Below are positions 13,413 through 23,847 of a DNA stretch of 64,000 bases, piece by piece. The notes under the pieces are model-generated. The model was not told the origin of the DNA, made no database searches, and saw nothing but the letters and a program-made list of their open reading frames with translations. Every line of letters begins with the position of its first letter. Position 1 is the first letter of the stretch. This stretch comes from Marsupella aquatica. Its lineage: Eukaryota; Marchantiophyta. The translations under genes and the position numbers were made by a program. The stretch lies in contig OZ316895.1 of the NCBI GenBank assembly GCA_973895155.1, forward strand, positions 2,046,001-2,110,000. Direction: 5' to 3'.

Positions 13413-16400
13413 TCACTGCTTAGGCCTGCCCTTTCTTGCAGATCCCTCTGCATCTCTGCCTCGTTTGGGACCAGTACTTGGTCCTGGATTTGCTCTCGAC
13501 CTACAGGCCTTAGCCAATTCGATGTGTAATTTGGCATTGTTTTCCATTGTAGCATGGAAATCAACGTCTGTGTAATCACCTAACACCCTTGCGGACCTGG
13601 ATTCTTTGTGGAGGATTGTTCTCCATGCTATCCCCTTCTCATTGGGGTGGAAGAAAACCTGCTCCACTTGCTTTGGGAAAACGTAATCCATTTTCTTGGA
13701 CACACCCAGTTCTCTATGGAAATTCACCTGCCAAAGACCAGACTCAGAATACCTCATACTGGCAGAGGATTTAGGAGTCCATGATGGATCTGCCCATTTC
13801 CCTTTGAAAAGAATCACCTCTTTCCTCAAGCTACCGTAATTCAGTACTAAGATATCTGTCAAGGCCCCTACATACTGTACAGATTCTTCTCTAGTTGCGC
13901 CAGACCTGTCCACTCGCTTCTCAGTGAATGTCGAAGCCATCCCAAAATCAAAAGTGCTGAATGCACCAGAATCACAATCACTCAAACACCCCAAGGATGG
14001 AATAGTCCTCCAGTGATGCCCATAGGCTCTGCATGCCCTATACAGTCGTGCCTTCAAACTAGGTGGTGTGGAGTATGCAGATAGTAATGACCGCTCAGAC
14101 TCTGTCTCAAAATTATGGGTATTGACTAATGTTTGAAACCATTCCCTGAAAGGTGGCAGTTCTTGGCAGTCAAGGGGAAATTCCACTGGTTTTCTTCGAT
14201 TGGCAGGCTTCCTCATCCATTCCTTCCGGAAATCCACTCTTTGTTTGGTAATAGTCTCATTGGTAGCATCATATATCCTACATGGCAACAACAACACTCA
14301 AGACATTAGTGCACGATCCACAATGAATATACAAACACAATGGGGCAGCATAATTATGATGCATATGGTACAGGGTTTACATACCTATACCATGGAGCCA
14401 TTGTCTCTTCATTCTCCAATATATAATGATGCATGGCCATCATTTCAGACCAATTCAAAGTTATCTCCTTTGCAGCCCCTTCCAAGACAATGCCTGCAAC
14501 GCCAGCATCCTCCTCCAACTCCCAGGTTTGTTTTCCCTCTCCCTTAGCATCAATCATGTATTCAGAAAGGAATCCCAAAGACTCATCTAATACATAGCCT
14601 TCAGCCATAGAAGCCTCTGGACGTGCCTTGTTTCATACATAACCCTTCAAAACCTTCAGGTTCCTCTCTATTGGGTACATCCATCTGCCTGTAACTGGGC
14701 CACACAAGTCTAATTCCTCCACTAGGTGAATCATTAAATGGGTCATGACATCAAAGAAGCTTGGTGGAAAATGGATTTCCACAATGCAGAGAGTGAATGC
14801 AACATCCATCATCAAATTCTCATACATTGAAGGGTCCCACACCTTCGTACAGATCTGGCGATAGATATTGCTCATCCCAGCTATGGCCAAGCAAACCCCT
14901 TCATCAAGTAATCCCATTGTTGCCAGAGGGAGAATCTGTTGCATGAGTTGGTGGAAATCATGTGATTTCAACCCAGAGAGTTTCTTGGATTTTGTAACAC
15001 ACTTTGCCAAAGAACTTGAAAAACCAGTGGGCCCTTTCAAGGTCAATAACACCTCCAAGAACCTTGTTCTTTCCTTCTTGCTCAGGCAATATGGGGCTGG
15101 GGGCATCAACAATTTGTCATCCTTACGCTTGGGAGCTGGATTGGGTACAAGCCATAGGTGTTGGCGCACCTGTAAGAGCTTCAGGTCTTCTCGCACAGAA
15201 GGAGTGTCCTTGGTCCCAATGATAGTGTGCACGATGTTGTGTGCAAGATTCTTCTCACAGTGCATGGGATCTAGACAATGGTTAATGAGTAGTTCCTGCA
15301 GTGGACACACAATTCAGAAATTAGGGCACTGAATACAACAATTACAAAATCTGGGCTACAGGAAGTAAACACATTTCAAAGTCATATGAAGAGATTGCAG
15401 AAATTCATTGTAGTAGTATGGAGTCTTACGTTCCAATAGGGTAACTTGTACAGACTAGTAGCCCTCTTCACTCCATGCACCTTTATGGGGCAGCTCTCAT
15501 CCTCAACCTTGGTTCCTCCCTTCTTCAAATATTCTGTTGTCTCGTCTCCCCACTTCTTTCTATCAGAGCTTGACATTCTACACGGTGCAGGTCGGCTCTC
15601 AATTGCACCATCAAAGTATTGTGCATTGTCTGGTCTACGAAAAAGATGCCTTGCTGCTAACCATCGACGGTGGCCACTGTACTCTAATTTCTGCAAGTGC
15701 TTAGAACCACGTGCCACACATTTTGGCCCATAGATGACACATCCTTTGTATCCAGCGTGTTGTTGTCCAGATATTAAACCATATGCAGGGTAATCATTGA
15801 TTGTCCACAATAGCACAGCCCTTAGGTTGAAGTGTTGAGACAATCCTGGGCGTGGCAATTTGTCAAAGCAGGGCACTCCTTTCGTCCACAACAGCTCCAG
15901 CTCCTCATAGAATGGGCCCAATATTATGTCCAGTTGTTCCTCTGTTACTGAATCAGGTCCTGGAATCAGCATAGCTAGCATGACAAAGAACTTCTTGGTG
16001 GTAAGCCAAGGAGGTAAATTGTAATTCAACAACAAGATTGGCCAGGTAGACCAAGCTGTGGAATTATTCCCAAAGGGATTCACCCCATCAAGTGCCAACC
16101 CAAATCGCACATTCCTTGGTTCAGCTGCAAATTTTTTATCAATATTTGTATCCACATGCTTCCAAGCCTTGGAATCTGCTGCGTGCCGAACCATGTTGTC
16201 TGTGCTTCTATTCCCATGATGCCAAGTCATGAGTTTAGATGTACCAGCAGTGGCATACAATCTCTTCAACCTGGGAATTATAGGGAAATACCGCACCACC
16301 TTCCTTGCCTGTAATGAATTCCCCACTCTCTTCATCTTGGGCTGCTGACACACTGAACAGTTTTCTAACTTGGCATTTTCACCCCTAAAGAGCATGCAAC

Positions 16401-17373
16401 CTTTCTCACAGACAGGGATTCTCTCATAATCCAAGCCAAGCTTTCTCAATAGCTGCTTTGCAGCATATAAGTTCTTGGGCAGATTATGCTCTGCAGGCAT
16501 ACCATGCTCCCCCATCAAAGACAACAATGCATTCACTCCTTTGTTTGAGAATCCATGGCCATGACAGATGTTCAGCAGAAGCAACATGAATGACACAACA
16601 TCTATTTTGCTGCCTGGGAACAAAGGTTGCATTGCTGCATCTAAAGATAACTGTGCAGGATCAGTCTCCACAGGAGTTTTGGAGGTTTGAAGGGGGTTTA
16701 CAGGATGGGCACCTCCTTCACTCTCATCATCCCCAAGTACAAAATTCAAGTCAAAATGGTCCTGATCATCTAGCTCATGCTCAGGGGATTCTTCACTGGT
16801 TCTCAGCAACGTTTCTTCCAGTAGAGCCCTGATATGTTCTTCGACATCTATAGTTGGATGTTCTTGAACATCCACAGTTGGATGCTCTGGAACATCTACA
16901 AATAAATGTTCTTCAACATCTACAGTTGGCTGTTGTGCATAGGTTGCCTGTTGAAGGTTTGCTACCCTCAATGCCTCAGGGCCATGTTGTGACATGTAGT
17001 CAGCACCCCACTCTTCATCAGAAGAGTCCTGTCCCTCTCCCACCCACACTCGACATGCAGGGTACCGACCATGTTTAATAAGGTGCAATCTAGCAGTATT
17101 TCGATTAGTCCTATAATTCCCTTTGCAGTTCACACAAGGGCAGTACATCTTATGGTCCCCACTCTTGTGGCAGGCCTTCTGTTCTCGAACCCACAAAGCA
17201 TCATCACGATGTTGTACTCTAGCTGGATGGAAGAGCGGCAACTTTGGAGTTCTACCCACACCTAACGTATTCTATGGCAATTGTGCCATGCTAGCTTGAT
17301 TGAAATTGTATTCAAACTATGATTTTCAAACTGAATCAGAGAGACATGCATACAAAATTGGGCCTACCGTCAT
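13413..17373 (-). CDS. CACTA TNP2-type transposase, four exons, one in-frame stop
   Basis: Transposase of the CACTA element. Inferred exons on the minus strand are 17373-17368 (ATG ACG; speculative), about 17269-15430, 15295-14385 and 14277-13413, with matching phases. Seen in order: an N-terminal Cys/His segment (CPCVNCKGNYR); the Transposase_21 core with ALDGVNPFGNNS, NLPPWL and TINDYPAYG; a DUF4218-like region with LDPMHCEKN and WMYPIERNLKVLKGYV; a DUF4216-like C-terminus with DFGMAST and VEQVFFHPNEKG; and a basic tail. At 14633-14635 the reading frame has TGA between KGYV and NKARPEASMAEGY. The family normally has Arg there, so a CGA-to-TGA change is the simplest explanation, and this copy is probably not functional unless read through. 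It is about 520 bp downstream of the PHD ORF and may share its promoter. Confidence 0.88.
14633..14635 (-). other. Premature stop codon in the transposase
   Basis: The frame reads straight through KGYV-stop-NKARPEASMAEGY. The uninterrupted family pattern around this site is KGYVRN followed by RPE. TGA can arise from CGA by one C-to-T change, as expected after cytosine methylation. A mini-intron is unlikely because no donor/acceptor pair removes the stop and keeps these conserved residues. Confidence 0.75.
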
Positions 17374-17889
17374 AGTTGTACAACCGATGCCAACCACAGT
17401 CCAATTGCTCAAACCCACAGAGCCCAGTTTCTCAAATCCACTGTAGTAGGGCACCTTCTCCTTCTTGCATACAAATAGAGCATCACATACAGTGTCATCA
17501 GAATGATACTATGAACGTAAATCTCTGTGCCTTCATCATTTCCAGTATTTGTTTGCCTATTAGGAATGTGAGCAGACAGGTCTGGAATAAGTAACGTTTG
17601 TGACACTAGTGACAAATTTACAAGTGAAGTTTAGACATCAATATGGAGGAAAGTCACACTCAAAGCACATGCTTGAAAATCGGAATCCTACCCTGGAAAA
17701 GATAATAAAGTTGATTTCTCAAAATTAATTGCCTCAATCCGCAATGCACTGTCGTAGAGTGTGTATACATGAGGAGTTCATCAAACTGCATATAAATAGT
17801 CCACATGTTTTAGCACTCTGAAAATTGTTTAAGTCCACGTGAAACCATCAAAAAGCTCTATCTCAAGTTTGTGTTCCATCCAGCCTCAA
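17374..17889 (-). other. Spacer between PHD ORF and transposase
   Basis: AT-rich, with no supported ORF. It would be the PHD 3'-UTR and the transposase 5' leader, or an intron if both derive from one alternatively spliced transcript as in En/Spm. Confidence 0.45.
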
Positions 17890-18549
17890 TCAAATCCAAG
17901 ATATGTGGCTCCTAGCAGGAGTGCCTAGTGTAGGGTCAATGTCATGGTCAGAACAATAAAACATCCCCTTCTTGGGCTGCCCATGCGCTGAGTGATCCCA
18001 AATTGTTCGATCATGGGCAAATCCCCTCTGCTGGATAAACAGCAGGCAGTCCTTGTGCCATGCCTTAGGACACCTCATGCACTGAACCAAAAAGCCATTA
18101 GCCCCATCATTGGGCCCCTGTCCACAAGTAAGACAAATATGGAGTCCACATGATGCTCTGCCAGGAACCAAACACTGCCGACTGTAAAACCGGGCACAGA
18201 GAGAGTCTGGACATTTTCTTACCTCTTCACCAATTTTTCCAGACACATGGCACTTAAAGCAAGAATGTTCCTCATTCTTGCAATCAACACAAAGCCATTC
18301 TCCAACATGGCCATCAACGAGGGATATAGTTGGGCATAGCCATTGCTGACCCAAAGGACAGGAAACATTCTTATGGAAATGTCGGTGGCAAGGCCCATCA
18401 CAAACAATGAGATCCCCTCCCTCATCACAAATCGCACATACATGTGGACTATTCTGGTTAATCTCAATGTCTGAATATAAGGACAATTGAGGTGCTTGAG
18501 AGGATTCACCTCTGCAACGATTCATGGCCTTCTGCTTATTGCGAGCCAT
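17890..18549 (-). CDS. EDM2-like triple PHD-finger protein carried by the CACTA element
   Basis: A single-exon ORF of 219 aa starting in ACCATGG. A likely 5'-UTR splice acceptor (GTGTGCAG) lies just upstream. Three zinc fingers are visible. PHD1 runs 38-90 (CAIC, CDGPC, HFH, WLCVDC). PHD2 runs 97-137 (CFKC, C113, C118, C126, C134, H137), with Ser123 at the usual His ligand. PHD3 runs 139-202 (CLTC, CMRC, H165, C168, YCSDH). The order, the CPKAWHKDC motif and the closing LGTPARSHI match the PHD module of EDM2, a plant nuclear protein that reads histone H3 marks and controls H3K9me2 at transposons. The methyltransferase-like part of EDM2 is absent. It lies inside the CACTA, upstream of TNP2 on the same strand. 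A role in escaping or steering silencing is inference. Confidence 0.85.
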   Translation of the reverse strand: MARNKQKAMNRCRGESSQAPQLSLYSDIEINQNSPHVCAICDEGGDLIVCDGPCHRHFHKNVSCPLGQQWLCPTISLVDGHVGEWLCVDCKNEEHSCFKCHVSGKIGEEVRKCPDSLCARFYSRQCLVPGRASCGLHICLTCGQGPNDGANGFLVQCMRCPKAWHKDCLLFIQQRGFAHDRTIWDHSAHGQPKKGMFYCSDHDIDPTLGTPARSHISWI

Positions 18550-19596
18550 GGTCCTGCACACTCAGACCCTACATCAGATTGTGAAACAAGCAGGAATAAC
18601 AGGGTGCAGCATGACACAAAAGAATGAGGGTGCAGCATAAAATATGACATGTAACCACAAGGGTGCAGCATAAACCAATGCTTTATAGATGGCAAAGCAT
18701 TTAGGACTGAGCAGCGCAAATAACCTTGGCCTATGATTGGAAGCAATCACAAATATTGCAACCTGTATGCCTTCGCTTGCTGTACAACAGTGCTCACTCA
18801 CCCTGCCTTTTTAAAATCTGTAAGGGCAACACAGAACAAATAGCAATTGAGTTTCAGCAAAGCATTCATTTGGCTCTCAAGTTTTAAAATGGACAGAGCA
18901 AACACAACAATGTGCACAACAAAGCACAGAGAGCAACAAAACTCCAGCAAACTGGGACTCAGGCAAGAGATACGAATTTTAACAGCGAAATCAAATCAAG
19001 ATTCGGACCTGTGAGTTCAACATGCAGTGCTCACTCACCCTGCCCTTTTTTAAATCTATAAAAATCAAGTTTTATTGTGTGCCTTCTACATCTTAAGCTG
19101 CTGCACACATCTGTTACAGAACCATAATTAAGTTGCTTTACTCTCAACAAGCTGCTGGTCCACCCACTTTTTCAAAAGCTGCACCGTACTCTATCTTCGT
19201 GCACAAATGACTATACCGGGCTGCTGTCAGAGACCCTTACGAAGAATTTAAAATTGACCAAGCTGATTTTAGTTTAGTTTCCAAAGGAAATCATGTGGCT
19301 GTATTCATGGAGTTGTATTCATTGCTGTGTATGGATGTTGTGTGAACATCAGACAGTTAGCTGAAAATTACCATAGTTGAAGAGCAAGGCTTGTACAAAA
19401 TCCACTAAGGAATTCTCTGAGGTGGCACAGCAGTTGGCAAACCACACACGAAACTCTGAAACTTTTTGGTGACAAAATTCTACAGAGTCGCTGCTGGAAT
19501 CAAGTGAGGATTCACCATACATGCCTGCACTTCTCTTCAGTAAAAAAAAGAGAAAAGAAAAGGGCTATGATACAGAGGGATGTCAAAAGAAGAGTA
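18550..19596 (-). other. 5' leader of the PHD gene, no ORF
   Basis: No coding potential. The phrase CAGTGCTCACTCACCCTGCC occurs at 18788 and again at 19025, a short direct repeat about 237 bp apart. The segment ends at the LINE target duplication. Confidence 0.5.
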
Positions 19597-19612
19597 AGGA
19601 AACCAATTCATT
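19597..19612. repeat. LINE target site duplication, left copy
   Basis: AGGAAACCAATTCATT, 16 bp, identical to 26324-26339. The lengths and positions define the LINE boundaries. Confidence 0.93.
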
Positions 19613-19847
19613 CCTTGGTTGGTTTTTTTTATAAATTTTAATATCGTGAAAGACCCCACGGATAGGGGGAACAACAGCCCTTAATACAGGGACAGCAACA
19701 GCACACTAGCAAGCCACAAAGAGAGCCCAAAAGCACAAAAGAGAGCATCAAAGCCCCAGGGAGAGCCCCCCCTCAAAGAAGGGAAATAACACCGATCAAG
19801 AGAGCACCCATGCCCTTCCCACAGCAGCCCCCCAAAAAGCAGATCCC

Positions 19848-22800
19848 TCAATCAGCAACGCCGCCGCTAGAGGGCACCAAGAGAATCCTGTCCCCACCCC
19901 GTCTCAGCCAGATTTGCCTCGTTCCCCGCAACCATTCCTGAGCCCGGTTCAACCGAGAGCGACGCCGCCCAAAGCGTAAACCAGCCCCAACCGCATGGAT
20001 GTGATTGGCAATCTCAGCAAGCATCAGGCCCAAGTCAAATGAACGTCCCACCTTGTCAGAGAACATATGTTCATTTCTTCCCAGCCAAATCATCCAGAGA
20101 GTCTGATATACACAAAAGATCCTAGCAGTGTGAATAGGCTCCGGTCCTATCGATGCATCAAGAATAGCCAGCAGACCACCTCCAATGGGTAAGCGAAGCT
20201 CCGTCAAAATCCTGTCACACATCCTCCAGCAACATGAGGCATGGGAACATTCAATGAACAAATGTTGCATCGTCTCCAAGACCCCACAGCAAAGCTTGCA
20301 ATTCCCAGTACCAGCCTGGATACGGAGGGCCCGTTGACCAGTAAACAATCCACCAACCAGGATCCGCCTGGAAAAGGTTTTTGCCCTGCAGGAGAGGTCA
20401 GAAATCCACAGCTTCTTCCATCCAATGCACCATTCAATTTCCGACCGGTGTGAGGACCAGCACCTATTAAGCAGCACATGAAGGCTCATCTTGGGTCTCA
20501 AGAACTGGTAGACCCTGCAGTTGGTGATCTGAAAGTCCTTGAGAGGTTCTGCCCTGTCAGACCAGCGCCACTGTCTGGCCGGAGGATCCCTGTCCTACCT
20601 GCAGGCAGTTGACTCCCAAATTCTCCCTAGGAACGCTCTAGCCAGCCCTCTGTGCTCCCCCGTGAATCCTCGCAGCACCTGCCCCCTAAGCGGAAGGTCT
20701 TTCCAGCCCCCTGTCTCCACCGACCATCCGTCCTGAATTGATCTCATTCCCAAGCGTCCACAAATAGCAGTGACTCCTACAATGTCCACATTTGGCAATG
20801 AATTGAAATCTACCATACATCTAATTGCATCGTTAATGCTCCAGCGTCCAGGGGCACCATATCTCCCAGGACAAAAAGCCAGATGGGCACGCAGCTCCTC
20901 CCAAGCCTTCCATAGACCACTTGTATACCTGAGACCACCGCCTGCCCTAGGAGTACAGAGCAGAAGCCTATCCTTGAATGTGTAATTGTTTCTTCTGATC
21001 ACCTTGTAATTCAACCATCCCATTAAAGATAAGTTGGCTGCCAGCATCTTCGACCATTCCCTGTCTGGATACTCTAGGGCCTTAGTGAACCATTGTGATA
21101 ATAATGCATTGGAGTGGCTTCTGAAGTCCTTGAATCCCAGGCCGCCCTCTATTTTTGGAAGTGTCATCTTGTCCCATGCCACCAGCGGAATTTTCTTCCC
21201 ACCTGCAGGATTATATCCCCACAGAAAATCTCTACTGAGGGCAATGAGTTTCTTGGCCAGACCCGCTGAAGCCTTGAGGTGCATCACATGGTAGATTGGG
21301 ATGGCCTGGAGCACGTGTTTGACCAATAAGGTTCGACCTGTGAAAGAGAGGAGCTTATTTGTCCAGGATGACAGTCGTGAGCTGATTTTATCTAGGCAGA
21401 ATCTGTGCAGTTGCTCAGTCTTCAGCCCGGCCCCCAAGGGAGCGCCCAGATATTTCTGAACCTCCCCCATTGCACTCACTTGACAACCAGAGTACAGCAG
21501 CCAATCCGGGATGACCTCAATTGCCAAGGGAATCACCACAGATTTTCGTAGGTTCAGCTTTGCTCCAGAACCCATTTCATAACATGCAAGTGCAGTTTGT
21601 GCCTGGGTGAAAGCTTCCTCCGTGGCAGGAATGAACATTCCAACATCATCTGCGAATAATCTGTAGCATATTGTGAGTGTGTCCGTGATTGACAGTCCAC
21701 TAAGTCTCCCAGCCTCCATCTCCGCAACTAAGAAGTCCATCAGCGGTTGTGTCGAGATGACAAAAAGTAGGGGCGACAAGGGGCAGCCCTGTCTCACCCC
21801 CCTCTTAAGCTCAATCATACCCGTCGCAAAACCATTGACCATTGCCTTCGAGAAAGATCCAGCCAACAGAGCCCGTACCAGTGTGATAAAGTGGCCACTT
21901 ATTCCCAGTAAGTGCATTGTGTCCCATATGTATTCGTGATTCACCCTGTCAAAGGCCTTTTCGAAATCCAACTTCAAGAAAAGTGCCTCCGTCTTCTTGT
22001 GCTGTATCCAGTCACATGCGAGCCAGGCCAGTGAGATGTTTTCCAGAATGTGGCGCCCCTGTATAAATCCGGTCTGTTGGGGGCTGATTATCTTGTTCAT
22101 GATTTCTTGTAACCGCAATGCCAGGATCTTAGCAATGACTTTGTACGTTGTGTTCAACATTGTAAGGGGACGCCAGTCCTTCAGTGATCTCTTATCAGGC
22201 TTCTTCGGAATGAGCTTTATTATTCCTTCTTTTAACACACTATCAATCTCTCCTGTCATCCAGAATTCTTGTATCATTTCCACCAAGTCCTGTCCCAGAA
22301 ACTCCCAGCATGCGCGCAGTACTTCTGCCGTTAAGCCGTCTGGGCCAGGCGATTTGTCTCCTGGTAGCATCCAAAGCACTTCCTTCACCTCTTTAGTTGT
22401 CGGGAGAGCTTCCAATTTCATTCTCTCTGCCGCTGTAAGCGCAAATTTTGTGTGTTGCAGTAGACGTCTCCTCTCTTGCCGTTGTTCTTGTGTCTCCCTT
22501 TGTGAGGGTTCCTGCGGTGCATAAAGTGCTTGACACATTTTCTCCACTTCAAGCACAATGCTTGCCGCCTCTGTTATCTCCGTCCCATCCTCTTTGAGAA
22601 TCAGGTTCATGGTTTCTCGGGCGCGTTTAGCCTTTACTATCGCATAGAAGAACTTTGTTGATTCGTCTCCTTCTCCCAGCCATTTAATCCTTGCAAGTCT
22701 CCGTCCCTTATTAGCCACTTCCAACTCGGTTGCATGCAGTGTGTCTTCCGTTTCCGTGTATTCCTTGATTTCATCCTCTGTGTGTTCCTCCAGAATGGAT

Positions 22801-23788
22801 GCTTTCAGTGCTCTCATTCTCGCTCTAAGAAACTCCATCTCAACCTCTGCCAGCCTTGGTCTTGCTTGTAACTCCATGTATTTTTGCCTAAAATTGGAGC
22901 ACGCTTTTGAAAATCGCAGCACAGGGTTTGCAAATTCCCTCCTTCCCTCCAGGCTCCTTCTGGAAGCGCCAGGTCCTCCTTGTTGCTTAGAAGCGCTGGA
23001 TTGGCCATGAATAGTCTCACCTTACCTCGCTCCACCTTCTGACCTGCATCTCTGAACCTCCCTTTCAGTATCACCGGGTCATGGTCTGATAACGCTGATC
23101 CTCCTTCATGCACCAGCTCTACTCTCTCCTCTAACCACCATCCCTTCTCGCTAATGTAGAACCTATCTAATCGGGATTGTACCATTAATCCCCTTCTCAT
23201 CCTTCTCCATGTGAATTGGGCACCCGTAGCGCCCCCGGTGATCTCCCACGCATCTACCAGGTCAAAGCGCGTTTTTAAGAAGCGCCAGAATTCCGCTTCT
23301 CTTCCGCCGATCAGAGGTGATCTCCCGGTTGAGTCCGCTCTTCTTTCTGTCATGTTGAAGTCGCCACAGATGATCCAGTTTACCTGCGGAAGCTCATCCT
23401 TAAGCTCGTTCTATAGCAAAGCCCTTAAGTCAGCCGAGTTTGGTGCATAGATAGATGCCACTCCATAATTGCCTCCTTCGTTCTCAATGATTATCCACAC
23501 AGCTCTGCCAAGGTCCAGTTTGCCTGATGCTACCACCTTCAAAGACGGGTGGACCAGAAGTGTCGTTCCTCCCCTGCCTTCCTCTGGTGCCGATGAGAAG
23601 TGTTGATAGTTTGAGAGAATTGTTCTCAGAGCCATGTCCAAACGGAATTGATCCGTCTTCACTTCTTATAGAGCTAGGCATCCCAGCGGAAATCGCAGTG
23701 CTTGTACCCAGTTTTTGACGACATGTTTGCGGTTTGTCTCACACAGCCCACAGACATTCCATGTGGCAATCCGCATTATGTTCTCCAT
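19848..23788 (-). pseudogene. LINE ORF2 (endonuclease / reverse transcriptase), disrupted
   Basis: The polyprotein would start at ATG 23788 (or 23776), about 60 bp after ORF1. It opens with the APE-type endonuclease motif ATWNVCGL, continues to YAPNS and GDFNMT, then a reverse transcriptase with GPDGLTAEVL, FIQGRHILENI, RQGCPLSPLLF and the catalytic LFADD box. It ends with a zf-RVT-like region (CKLCCGVLETMQHLFIEC). Breaks seen: in-frame stops near 23665, 23408 and 20592, and a one-base frameshift near 22930, where the endonuclease linker passes into the frame of the reverse transcriptase. The element cannot make a full ORF2 protein. Confidence 0.93.
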
Positions 23789-23847
23789 CCCCTCCCCCCC
23801 CGCTGCTCCCCAAGTCGAGTGGTGCACTTGGTCAGCACACCGTCACC

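Noticed and set aside
22814-23353. Separate endonuclease-like gene
   Set aside because: It is part of the LINE ORF2, cut off by a stop and a frameshift.
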